A stretch of 15,837 nt of DNA from Desulfobacteraceae bacterium UBA5623 (lineage in GTDB: Bacteria > Desulfobacterota > DSM-4660 > Desulfatiglandales > Desulfatiglandaceae), in NCBI GenBank assembly GCA_002424495.1, contig DIKH01000055.1:1-15837 (forward strand), written 5' to 3'. The translations under genes and the position numbers were made by a program. The notes beneath the pieces were generated by a model. That model saw nothing but the letters and a program-made list of their open reading frames with translations, was not told where the DNA came from and searched no databases. This document shows positions 1-7,254 of this stretch, piece after piece; position 1 is the first letter of the stretch, and each line of letters begins with the position of its first letter.

Positions 1-232
1 ACTTTAGCCCGCTTGAGCCTCCATCCTCTCTGCCTGTTCCGCGAGTTATTCAAAGTTATGGGGGCGTTGCAGCAGCACCAACAAAAATTATGCGCCATTT
101 CAAAACAGACACCCACCCCCTGCCCGCTCGCACCCGGACTCTTTGAGAAGTTGCTTAGCAAGACCTTAAATTCTTGATTTTTCAGGTGGGAAGTTCTTTA
201 ATGCATGCGGATTACCAAATGGAACATATCTG

Positions 233-261
233 GTGTCTGAACGAAAAGGCCATTCAGACAC
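233..261. repeat. 9-base perfect inverted repeat (stem-loop)
   Basis: GTGTCTGAA at 233-241 is the exact reverse complement of TTCAGACAC at 253-261, with an 11-base loop. No T-run follows on either strand, so it is not a convincing intrinsic terminator. It could be an operator or an mRNA structure; its role is unknown. Confidence 0.45.
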
Positions 262-263
262 AA

Positions 264-279
264 AATTAAATCTTTAATT
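264..279. repeat. AT-only 7-base palindrome
   Basis: AATTAAA at 264-270 and TTTAATT at 273-279 are perfect inverted copies separated by 2 bases. It lies 3 bases after the previous inverted repeat and just before the candidate secA promoter. It could be a regulator site or simply AT-rich DNA. Confidence 0.3.
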
Positions 280-286
280 GTGAATT

Positions 287-316
287 TTGGATTAAAAAGG
301 AACATAATTCTAATAT
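287..316 (+). promoter_or_regulatory. Candidate sigma70-type promoter for secA
   Basis: TTGGAT at 287-292 and TAATAT at 311-316 are separated by 18 bases and resemble -35 and -10 boxes. The position, about 85 bases before the secA start, would put the 332-371 stem-loop in the 5' untranslated leader. This is a match by eye in AT-rich DNA and is weak evidence alone. Confidence 0.3.
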
Positions 317-331
317 GTTAACTCATTATGA

Positions 332-371
332 CCTGAACCTGAAAGAACCACATCCAGGTTTTTCGTTCAGG
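332..371 (+). promoter_or_regulatory. Bulged stem-loop in the secA leader
   Basis: CCTGAAC (332-338), GAAA (341-344) and AACC (346-349) pair in order with GTTCAGG (365-371), TTTC (361-364) and GGTT (357-360). This gives 15 base pairs with two small bulges and a 7-base loop. The helix ends 29 bases before the secA start codon. It is not followed by a T-run, so a leader regulatory or stabilising structure is more likely than a terminator. Function is inferred from position only. Confidence 0.4.
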
Positions 372-400
372 CATTATCTTAGAGAGACGGGAACTAAATC

Positions 401-3253
401 ATGCTTGGAAAGATAATAAAAGGCATTTTCAAGAGCAAGAATGAACGGGAGCTGAGGCAGATGGCCCCGCTGGTGGAAAAGATCAACTCCCTGGAACCGG
501 ATTTTAAGGCGCTTTCAGATGAACAGCTTCGGGCCAAGACCTCTGAATTCAGGGAGAGGTTATCCAAAGGGCTCAGCCTTGATGAATTGCTCCCGGAGGC
601 CTTTGCCGCTGTCAGAGAGGCGTCTGTCAGGGTGCTAGGCATGCGTCACTTTGATGTTCAGCTTATCGGCGGAATAGTGCTTCACAATGGAAAGATAGCG
701 GAAATGAAAACCGGTGAAGGAAAGACCCTTGCCGCGACTCTCCCCCTCTATTTGAATGCCCTGACAGGCCGCGGCGCACATCTTGTGACGGTCAACGATT
801 ATCTGGCTCAGCGCGACGCCAAGTGGATGGGCGGCATATATAATGCGCTTGGTCTTACCGTGGGCGTGATCGTTCATGGGTTGAACGATGCGGAGCGAAA
901 GGCCGCATATGCCTGCGATATCACCTATGGGACGAACAATGAATTCGGCTTTGATTACCTCCGTGACAATATGAAATACAATAACGCGGATTTTGTTCAG
1001 AGGGAATTCCACTATGCCATTGTTGATGAGGTTGACAGCATCCTGATTGACGAGGCCAGGACCCCTCTGATCATCAGCGGTCCTGTGGAGCAGAGCAAGG
1101 ACAAGATCTACGAGGAGGTAAAACCGGCGGTCATAAGCCTGCGGAAAAAACAAAGCGGAATAATCCGGTCACTTTTGAGCGAGGCCACAAAAAATCTGGA
1201 GCAAGGAGGGGACAGTGAAAAGGCCATAGAATTATTGCTCCAGGTCAAGAGGGGAGACCCAAAAAACCATGCCTATCTGGAGATATTGTCCAAAAATCAG
1301 AAATTAAAAAAAGAGATAGAAAGGCTCGAGAGCATGTTGAGCGCCCAGAAGCAACTCCATGAGTTGGACCAGATGCTCTATTGCACCATTGATGAGCGAA
1401 GTAATTCTGTGGAGCTTACGGAAAAGGGGCTTGAGGTGCCGGCAAGCGTTGGCCTGGGGGCTTTTATTCTGCCTGATCTTGATGAAGAAAGCCACTTGAT
1501 CAGAGAAGACACTCAACTGTCCGACGCGGAAAAGGCCGAAAGGCTCAGCGAGATTGAGGCCAGCTACCAGAGGACCTCTGATCTGCTGCATGCCACCCAG
1601 CAGCTGATAAAGGCATACTGGCTTTTTGAGAAGGATGTCCAGTACGTTGTAAAAGACGGAGAGGTAATGATCGTGGATGAATTCACCGGCCGGATGATGC
1701 CGGGCAGGAGATGGAGCGACGGACTTCATCAGGCGGTGGAGGCAAAGGAAGGAGTAAAGGTTGCGGGTGAAAATCAGACATTGGCCACCGTCACATTTCA
1801 GAATTTTTTCCGCATGTATGAAAAGCTTGCAGGCATGACCGGAACAGCGGATACGGAGGCCGCGGAATTTAACAATATCTACAAACTCGATGTGGTGGTC
1901 ATTCCAACCAACCAGGAGATGGTCCGCGTTGACTATCCTGATATGATTTACCAGACAGAAAGGGAAAAATTCAAGGCAGTGACCGAGGAGATCAGGAATC
2001 TCTATGAAAAGGGTCAGCCTGTGCTTGTGGGAACCATCACCATTGAAAAGTCCGAGATGTTGAGCAAGATGCTAAAGAGGGCGGGCATACCACATTCTGT
2101 CTTGAATGCCAAACATCACCAGAAAGAGGCGGAGATTGTCTCCATGGCTGGCCGGGAAAACACTGTTACTATATCCACCAACATGGCAGGCCGTGGAACC
2201 GATATTGTCCTGGGCGATGGGGTGAGGGAGTTGGGAGGGCTTCATATCCTCGGCACGGAAAGGCATGAGAGCAGGCGAATAGATAATCAGTTGCGGGGGC
2301 GCTCCGGCAGGCAGGGAGACCCAGGCTCATCACGCTTTTATCTCTCACTTGAAGACGACCTGCTGAGGATATTCGGTTCTGAAAGGATTTCATCCATCAT
2401 GGGGCGCCTGGGCATGGAGGAAGGGGAACCCATAGAGCACAGACTGGTCAGCCGCGCAATTGAAAACGCCCAGAAGAAGGTGGAAGCCCACAATTTTGAT
2501 ATTCGTAAACATTTGATTGAATACGACGATGTAATGAACAAACACAGAGAGGTGATATATTCTCTGAGAAAAGAGGTCCTGGACGGTGAAAGGATGGGCG
2601 AAATTGTCGACAATATGATCGTTGAAAGGGTGGACGGACTTGTCGGTCAATATACAGACCCAAAGGTCCATCCCGAGCAGTGGGATATCCAGAGCCTGAC
2701 AGACGGTTATCTCAGACAGTTTGGCCTCAGGCCGAAGATCAGTCCGAAGGACCTGGGTCAGGAGGCCTTTGATCGTCTGGATGTGGAAGAGCTGAATGAA
2801 ATGCTTCAGGAACAGGCAAAATCCGCATATGCTGAAAAGGAGAAGCTGTTCGGCAAGGAGTTGGAGCAGATCGAACGTTTTATTATCCTCCAGATTATTG
2901 ATGATCAGTGGGTTGCACATTTGCAGGACATGGATCACATGAAAGGAGGCATTGGTCTTCGGGGTTATGGGCAGCTTGATCCGCTTAAGGAATATCAAAA
3001 GGAGGGCTTTGCGCTCTTTGAAGGGATTATGGACAGGATCAGCAGCGAGAGTCTAAGGACATTGTTTAGGATCCAACTGGCCAAGCGGCCGCCGGAAGAG
3101 GTCCCTGTCAGGAAGAGACAGCAACTGAACCTGAGCCACGGAGGAGATGCCCCTGTTACGGTGCGCCGCAGCGAAAAGAAGGTGGGGAGAAACGAGCCCT
3201 GCCCGTGCGGAAGCGGGAAAAAATACAAACGGTGCTGCGGTGCTGCGGCATAA
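401..3253 (+). CDS. secA: Preprotein translocase ATPase SecA
   Basis: SecA is the ATP-driven motor that pushes unfolded preproteins through the SecYEG channel. It is a cytosolic and membrane-peripheral DEAD-like ATPase. The 950-residue product has Walker A MKTGEGKT at 102-109, the DEVD Walker B box at 209-212, the IVDEFTGR segment at 424-431, AGMTGTA at 477-483, and the second motor domain with STNMAGRGTDI and RGRSGRQGDPG. The C-terminal SEC-C zinc-binding tail has Cys 934, 936, 945 and 946. Residues about 245-325 are an extra helical, coiled-coil-prone stretch inside the preprotein cross-linking region, absent from E. coli SecA (901 residues) but of a kind I know from Bacteroidetes and deltaproteobacteria. 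The ATG at 401 is preceded by a modest GGGA (389-392). argJ follows after a short gap. Identification is secure. Confidence 0.98.
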   Translation: MLGKIIKGIFKSKNERELRQMAPLVEKINSLEPDFKALSDEQLRAKTSEFRERLSKGLSLDELLPEAFAAVREASVRVLGMRHFDVQLIGGIVLHNGKIAEMKTGEGKTLAATLPLYLNALTGRGAHLVTVNDYLAQRDAKWMGGIYNALGLTVGVIVHGLNDAERKAAYACDITYGTNNEFGFDYLRDNMKYNNADFVQREFHYAIVDEVDSILIDEARTPLIISGPVEQSKDKIYEEVKPAVISLRKKQSGIIRSLLSEATKNLEQGGDSEKAIELLLQVKRGDPKNHAYLEILSKNQKLKKEIERLESMLSAQKQLHELDQMLYCTIDERSNSVELTEKGLEVPASVGLGAFILPDLDEESHLIREDTQLSDAEKAERLSEIEASYQRTSDLLHATQQLIKAYWLFEKDVQYVVKDGEVMIVDEFTGRMMPGRRWSDGLHQAVEAKEGVKVAGENQTLATVTFQNFFRMYEKLAGMTGTADTEAAEFNNIYKLDVVVIPTNQEMVRVDYPDMIYQTEREKFKAVTEEIRNLYEKGQPVLVGTITIEKSEMLSKMLKRAGIPHSVLNAKHHQKEAEIVSMAGRENTVTISTNMAGRGTDIVLGDGVRELGGLHILGTERHESRRIDNQLRGRSGRQGDPGSSRFYLSLEDDLLRIFGSERISSIMGRLGMEEGEPIEHRLVSRAIENAQKKVEAHNFDIRKHLIEYDDVMNKHREVIYSLRKEVLDGERMGEIVDNMIVERVDGLVGQYTDPKVHPEQWDIQSLTDGYLRQFGLRPKISPKDLGQEAFDRLDVEELNEMLQEQAKSAYAEKEKLFGKELEQIERFIILQIIDDQWVAHLQDMDHMKGGIGLRGYGQLDPLKEYQKEGFALFEGIMDRISSESLRTLFRIQLAKRPPEEVPVRKRQQLNLSHGGDAPVTVRRSEKKVGRNEPCPCGSGKKYKRCCGAAA

Positions 3254-3264
3254 GAGTGATTTGT

Positions 3265-3268
3265 GAGG
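3265..3268 (+). promoter_or_regulatory. Ribosome binding site deciding the argJ start
   Basis: GAGG lies 6 bases before the ATG at 3275. A GTG at 3263 in the same frame would add four residues, but it overlaps this site and has no comparable Shine-Dalgarno of its own, so the ATG is preferred. Confidence 0.6.
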
Positions 3269-3274
3269 CGACAA

Positions 3275-4471
3275 ATGGAGGAAGCAGAAAAAATCGTTAT
3301 GGTGCGGGGGTTCAGGGCCTCGGCGGTGGCAGCAGGTCTAAAGAAAAACAAGGGTCCGGACATGGCCCTGATCTGCTCTGAATGTGATGCCACAGCAGCC
3401 GGCGTTTTTACAACAAACAAGGTAAAAGCAGCTCCTGTGCTGTTGACCAGGGAGCATATTACATCAGGCAGGGCAAGGGCGATTGTCGTAAATGCGGGAA
3501 ACGCCAATGCCTGCACAGGGGCTCCAGGCCTTGATGATGCCAGGACGACCGCAGAGCTTGTGGCAAAGGGGCTTGGGCTACATCCCGAAGATGTCCTTGT
3601 AGCATCAACAGGTGTGATAGGAAAACCCCTTGATATGGGGCTTGTATCAGCAGCGATTCCCAGGCTTATTGAGTCCTTGAGCTCAGATGGCCTGACATCC
3701 GCCGCCATGGCTATCATGACAACCGATTCTTTTCTTAAGATCAGTCAGTTTGCGGGACATGCGGGGGGAAGACCCTTCAGCATACAGGGAATTGCCAAGG
3801 GCGCAGGCATGATTATGCCGGACATGGCTACCATGCTCTGTTTTATCACCAGCGATATCGCCATTGAGCCGGATGATCTGAAAAAAGCGTTTTATAAATC
3901 GGTTGAAAAGTCATTTAACCGGATAAGTGTAGATGGAGACACCAGCACCAATGATATGGTCCTGGTCCTGGCAAACGGGATGGCCCAAAACGGCCGGTTG
4001 TCCGAAAGGGATTTTAGGGAATTTGAGACAGGACTGGGCCAAGTGATGGAAGAGCTTGCCCGCATGATTGTAAAGGATGGGGAGGGCGCCTCAAAACTGG
4101 TGGACATCCGGATAAAAGGCGCCGACAACGCCCGGGATGCAATAAACGCCGCAAGGACCGTGGCGAATTCAAGCCTGGTCAAGACCGCATTTTACGGCCA
4201 GGACCCCAACTGGGGGAGGATCATGGCGGCCCTCGGCAGATCAGGGATTGTGATGAATGAGGGCAGTGTAGATATCTGGGTGAATGATATACAAATTGTC
4301 GCAGATGGTCTTGGAATGGGTGTTGACGCGGAAAAGAGGGCGGCTGAGATGATGACACTGGAAAAATTCACTGTCACGGTTGATCTCAAGCAGGGCGAGC
4401 ACGAAGACCAGGTTGTGACATGTGACCTTACTCATGACTATATCTCCATCAATGCGGATTATCGCACATAG
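3275..4471 (+). CDS. argJ: Bifunctional glutamate N-acetyltransferase / ornithine acetyltransferase ArgJ
   Basis: ArgJ transfers the acetyl group from N-acetylornithine to glutamate in the cyclic arginine pathway; many homologues also use acetyl-CoA to make N-acetylglutamate. The product has about 398 residues from the preferred ATG, a normal family length. Visible family features are GFRASAVAAGLKK near the N-terminus, VVNAGNANACTG, the self-cleavage region GAGMIMPDMATMLCF, in which the Thr of ATML (residue 186 from this start) would be the new N-terminal nucleophile of the beta chain, and the C-terminal CDLTHDYISINADYRT. Whether it does one or both reactions cannot be told from sequence by eye. 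The gene starts 21 bases after secA, suggesting cotranscription. The inverted-repeat element at 4475-4612 begins 3 bases after its stop codon. Confidence 0.95.
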   Translation: MEEAEKIVMVRGFRASAVAAGLKKNKGPDMALICSECDATAAGVFTTNKVKAAPVLLTREHITSGRARAIVVNAGNANACTGAPGLDDARTTAELVAKGLGLHPEDVLVASTGVIGKPLDMGLVSAAIPRLIESLSSDGLTSAAMAIMTTDSFLKISQFAGHAGGRPFSIQGIAKGAGMIMPDMATMLCFITSDIAIEPDDLKKAFYKSVEKSFNRISVDGDTSTNDMVLVLANGMAQNGRLSERDFREFETGLGQVMEELARMIVKDGEGASKLVDIRIKGADNARDAINAARTVANSSLVKTAFYGQDPNWGRIMAALGRSGIVMNEGSVDIWVNDIQIVADGLGMGVDAEKRAAEMMTLEKFTVTVDLKQGEHEDQVVTCDLTHDYISINADYRT

Positions 4472-4474
4472 ATC

Positions 4475-4612
4475 TATAGACTTCAAGAAAAAGATTTTGG
4501 ACTGCGTTATCGGCCGGAATTTATTGTGTCCCGCCACAGACGGGATATTGGTAATACTCCTCCGCGGATTTCTTCCTCTGGCCTTGCCAAAATCTTTTTC
4601 TTGAAGTCTATA
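4475..4612. repeat. Inverted-repeat element with perfect 26-base arms, MITE-like
   Basis: Bases 4475-4500 are the exact reverse complement of 4587-4612 (26 of 26), starting TATAGACTTCAAG and ending GATTTTGG on the left arm. The arms enclose 86 bases (4501-4586). The core has its own stem-loop, TCCCG (4529-4533) with CGGGA (4541-4545) around a 7-base loop, extendable by G-U pairs. The element fills the gap between the argJ stop and the AGGAGG (4615-4620) of the next gene. No T-run follows the right arm, so it is not a classical terminator. Open frames crossing it are by-products of the arms. A small non-autonomous mobile element or a dispersed palindromic unit is my inference; no clear target duplication is visible beyond a possible TA. 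Confidence 0.8.
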
Positions 4613-4625
4613 TCAGGAGGGCGGG

Positions 4626-5702
4626 ATGTATACAGTCATAATGACAGGAGGCTCCGGCACCCGTTTCTGGCCTGTCAGCCGCAGGCACAGGCCCAAGCAG
4701 TTCATCAATATCACAGGCGCAGGTCCCATGGTGGTTGAGACATGCGACAGGCTTAAGCCGGTTGCAAGGGACGAAGAGATGATCCTTGTCCTTGGAGAGC
4801 AACACCTTGAGGAGGCAAAAGGCCTGTTTTCAGGACGCAAGGTCCACATGCTGGCAGAACCTGTGGGAAGAAATACTGCGCCGTGCATCGGACTTGGCGC
4901 CATCTGTGCCAGGCATCTGGGCTGTAACGGATCTGTAGCGTTTTTGCCCGCCGATCATTATATAGCTAACCCAGACAAATTCTTAAATGCCTTAAGCGCA
5001 GCAGGAAGGCTTGCCGAGGAAGGCGGCATTGTAACACTTGGCATTGTGCCAAGCAGGCCAGAGACAGGCTATGGTTATATACGCAGGACTGACACGCGTT
5101 CAGATATAGATGGCTTTACAGCATACCAGGTTTCAGGGTTTTATGAAAAACCGGATTTTAATACCGCCCTGGGCTACCTCGGGACTGGCGAATACTACTG
5201 GAACGCGGGGATATTTGTTGCAACCGCAGTGACGATATTAAACGAGATAAAAAAACTTCTTCCCGGGCTTTATTCAGGTCTTTTGCGGCTGGAAAAGGTC
5301 ATGGGCACTGACCAATTTGAGGCGGAGTTTAAGAGTGTATACCAAGGATTAACAGGTATTTCATTTGACTACGGGATAATGGAAAGGACAAGGGAGAGGA
5401 TTTCTGTTATTCCCTGCGAGTGCGGGTGGAGTGATGTGGGTTCATGGGCATCCCTCTATGAACTTAAATCAGGGGAGTATGACGCAAACAAAAACATGGC
5501 CGAGGGCCAGGCTCTGTTGATTGATTGCGAGGGGAGCCTTGTATCAGGCAACAGCGGCAGGCTTGTCGCCTGCCTGGGTCTTAAGGATTGTCTTATTGTT
5601 GATACACATGACGCAGTCCTGGTCACACGCCTTGACAGATCCCAGGAGATCCGCAGGATCGTAGATCTTCTAAAACAGAATAAAAGGGATCATCTGTTAT
5701 GA
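4626..5702 (+). CDS. manC: Mannose-1-phosphate guanylyltransferase (GDP-mannose pyrophosphorylase)
   Basis: The enzyme joins mannose-1-phosphate and GTP to GDP-mannose, a cytosolic precursor of O-antigen, capsule and other glycans. The 358-residue product opens with the nucleotidyltransferase signature GGSGTRFWPVSR and PKQF (residues 8-26). It then has FLPADHYI (107-113), an EKPD segment (174-177), YWNAGIF (191-197), FDYGIMER (248-254) and GWSDVGSW (267-274). It is the short form, lacking the C-terminal phosphomannose isomerase domain of bifunctional ManC (about 470 residues). A strong AGGAGG lies 5 bases before the ATG. The stop overlaps the start of the phosphomannomutase gene (ATGA, 5699-5702), showing translational coupling of two consecutive steps. 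The symbol manC is by function; strain-specific names differ. Confidence 0.93.
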   Translation: MYTVIMTGGSGTRFWPVSRRHRPKQFINITGAGPMVVETCDRLKPVARDEEMILVLGEQHLEEAKGLFSGRKVHMLAEPVGRNTAPCIGLGAICARHLGCNGSVAFLPADHYIANPDKFLNALSAAGRLAEEGGIVTLGIVPSRPETGYGYIRRTDTRSDIDGFTAYQVSGFYEKPDFNTALGYLGTGEYYWNAGIFVATAVTILNEIKKLLPGLYSGLLRLEKVMGTDQFEAEFKSVYQGLTGISFDYGIMERTRERISVIPCECGWSDVGSWASLYELKSGEYDANKNMAEGQALLIDCEGSLVSGNSGRLVACLGLKDCLIVDTHDAVLVTRLDRSQEIRRIVDLLKQNKRDHLL

Positions 5703-7048
5703 AATCACATATCTTCAGAGAGTATGACATCCGCGGGATATTCCCGGATGAGTTAAACAACGATACAGTACACACACTTGGCCTTGCCATAGGGGCCTAT
5801 TACATGGACAAAGGCGCCCGACGTGTTTCTGTTGGCCGTGATTGCAGGCTGAGTTCTCCTGAACTTTCAAAATTTTTGACCAAGGGTCTTACGGAATCAG
5901 GCGTAAGTGTTATTGACCTGGGGATGGTGCCAACGCCTCTGCTCTATTTTTCTATCCATAATCTTAATGTAGACGGAGGAATCCAGATTACAGGGAGCCA
6001 CAACCCTCCTGAGTTTAATGGCTTGAAGATCTGTCTTGGAAAGGGCTCGGTCTATGGTGAAGAGATCCAGAAGATAAGAAAGATTGTTGAATCCTCTGTT
6101 TTCAGCTCGGGCAATGGCAGCATTGAAACCGAGGACATCAAACCTTCATATATTGAATATCTGGGGCATAACATTACATCAGGGGCTTCCGGAAGCCGTG
6201 TCGTTGTAGATGCAGGTAACGGGGCAGGGGGGCATGTGGCCTGCGAGGTTTACAGAAACATGGGCTTTGAGGTCGTGCCGCTTTTCTGCGAGCCTGACGG
6301 CAGATTCCCCAATCACCACCCGGACCCCACTATCCCTGAAAATCTGGCAACTTTGATATCCAGGGTTAAGGATGAAAAAGCAGATCTTGGAATTGCATTC
6401 GACGGTGATGCGGACAGGATAGGAGTTGTGGATAAAGAGGGTAATGTCATATGGGGTGATCAGTTGATGATAATATTCGCCAGGGATCTATTGTTGCGTC
6501 ATCCAGGGGCAGCGATCATAGGTGAAGTCAAATGTTCGCAGGTCCTCTACGATGACATCGAGGCCCACGGCGGAAGGGCCATAATGTGGAAGGCGGGCCA
6601 TTCCCTTATCAAGAGCAAGATGAAAGAGGAACATGCGCTACTGGCGGGCGAGATGAGCGGGCACCTGTTTTTTGGAGAGCGCTACTTTGGTTTTGATGAT
6701 GCGATTTACGCCGGTGCAAGGCTTCTTGAAATCGTCTCACGCACAGGAAAGACCCCTGGAGAACTCCTTGCAGGCATACCAACAATGGTGAATACCCCTG
6801 AAATCAGGATGGACTGCCCTGAAGAAAGAAAATTTGAAATCGTAAGCAGTCTGGTCAATGAATTCAAGAAAGACTACAAGGTGATTGATGTAGACGGCGC
6901 AAGGGTGATCTTTGACAAAGGCTGGGGCCTGGTAAGGGCGTCTAACACCCAGCCCGTGCTGGTCCTGCGTTTTGAGGCGACAGATCAAGGCCGGCTTGAT
7001 CAGATAAGAAAGATATTTATGGAAAAGCTGGAAAAGGTATACACCTGA
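5699..7048 (+). CDS. manB: Phosphomannomutase / phosphoglucomutase
   Basis: The enzyme interconverts hexose 6-phosphates and 1-phosphates (mannose and probably glucose) and would supply mannose-1-phosphate to the preceding enzyme. The 449-residue product is a full-length alpha-D-phosphohexomutase. It shows FREYDIRGIFP at the N-terminus, the catalytic phosphoserine loop TGSHNPPEFNG with Ser100, the metal loop DGDADR (235-240), the sugar-binding loop GEMSGH (317-322) and the phosphate-binding loop RASNTQP (413-419). The GEMSGH form fits AlgC/ManB-type dual-specificity enzymes rather than GlmM. It overlaps the guanylyltransferase gene by 4 bases. algC would be an equally valid symbol. Confidence 0.93.
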   Translation: MKSHIFREYDIRGIFPDELNNDTVHTLGLAIGAYYMDKGARRVSVGRDCRLSSPELSKFLTKGLTESGVSVIDLGMVPTPLLYFSIHNLNVDGGIQITGSHNPPEFNGLKICLGKGSVYGEEIQKIRKIVESSVFSSGNGSIETEDIKPSYIEYLGHNITSGASGSRVVVDAGNGAGGHVACEVYRNMGFEVVPLFCEPDGRFPNHHPDPTIPENLATLISRVKDEKADLGIAFDGDADRIGVVDKEGNVIWGDQLMIIFARDLLLRHPGAAIIGEVKCSQVLYDDIEAHGGRAIMWKAGHSLIKSKMKEEHALLAGEMSGHLFFGERYFGFDDAIYAGARLLEIVSRTGKTPGELLAGIPTMVNTPEIRMDCPEERKFEIVSSLVNEFKKDYKVIDVDGARVIFDKGWGLVRASNTQPVLVLRFEATDQGRLDQIRKIFMEKLEKVYT

Positions 7049-7196
7049 TTCAAGAGACCTTTTTGTACCATGGTGACGGCCTGAAACCCTCAAACAACAT
7101 TATTCAATGCGAAGCTGTTTTATTATTGGATGTCACCGATATTCCCCATTTACTTCTTAAATTTTCATTAGGTTTATGAACTGTTAATCTCCCTGC

Positions 7197-7230
7197 ATAT
7201 TATTATCTCTGTTTGGGGGAGACATAATAT
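7197..7230. promoter_or_regulatory. Stem-loop / possible operator upstream of hsdM
   Basis: ATATTAT (7197-7203) and TCTC (7206-7209) pair with ATAATAT (7224-7230) and GAGA (7219-7222), leaving a 9-base loop. It lies 14 bases before the hsdM Shine-Dalgarno in the 206-base gap after manB. A weak promoter-like pair, TTATGA at 7174-7179 and TATTAT at 7198-7203 with 18 bases between, overlaps the left arm. This is compatible with an operator or leader hairpin controlling the restriction locus, but nothing proves it. The rest of the 7049-7254 gap shows no gene and no convincing terminator. Confidence 0.35.
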
Positions 7231-7254
7231 TGGAAATTACCACTGGAGAAATAG

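Larger units (their letters stand above)
1..400. other. Gene-free leader region upstream of secA
   Basis: No recognisable gene lies here. The first + strand frame is open from the window edge to a TGA at 172-174 (57 codons, internal ATG at 58), but the translation is unrecognised, proline-rich near its end, and could be a gene tail or chance. From about 200 the DNA becomes AT-rich and holds an inverted repeat (233-261), an AT palindrome (264-279), a possible promoter (287-316) and a bulged stem-loop (332-371) before secA. No SecM-like arrest peptide gene is visible between these structures and secA. Confidence 0.5.

Noticed and set aside
300..400. SecM-type arrest peptide gene before secA
   Set aside because: No start codon with a ribosome binding site and no open frame with a secretion signal or arrest motif is present.
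1130..1380. Possible intein in SecA
   Set aside because: The extra segment lacks splice-junction Cys/Ser and His-Asn residues, is only about 80 residues long, and lies where some SecA lineages have a natural insertion.
2390..2998. 202-codon - strand open frame inside secA
   Set aside because: It lies wholly within the conserved SecA coding sequence and has no recognisable domain; it is an antisense by-product.
2995..3717. 240-codon - strand open frame spanning the secA-argJ junction
   Set aside because: It is antisense to two well-conserved genes, is low in recognisable motifs, and has no ribosome binding site of note.
4475..4612. Intrinsic terminator after argJ
   Set aside because: The right arm is followed by a purine-rich ribosome binding site rather than a T-run, and the loop of 86 bases is too large for a classical terminator.
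4422..4738. Two short + strand open frames between argJ and manC (4422-4604 and 4526-4738)
   Set aside because: They run through the arms of the inverted-repeat element and overlap argJ or manC in another frame; the similar peptides they share come from the arms, not from a gene.
7049..7254. tRNA gene or integrase attachment site at the left boundary of the hsd locus
   Set aside because: No cloverleaf-like sequence, integrase gene or matching direct repeat near 15125 could be seen.
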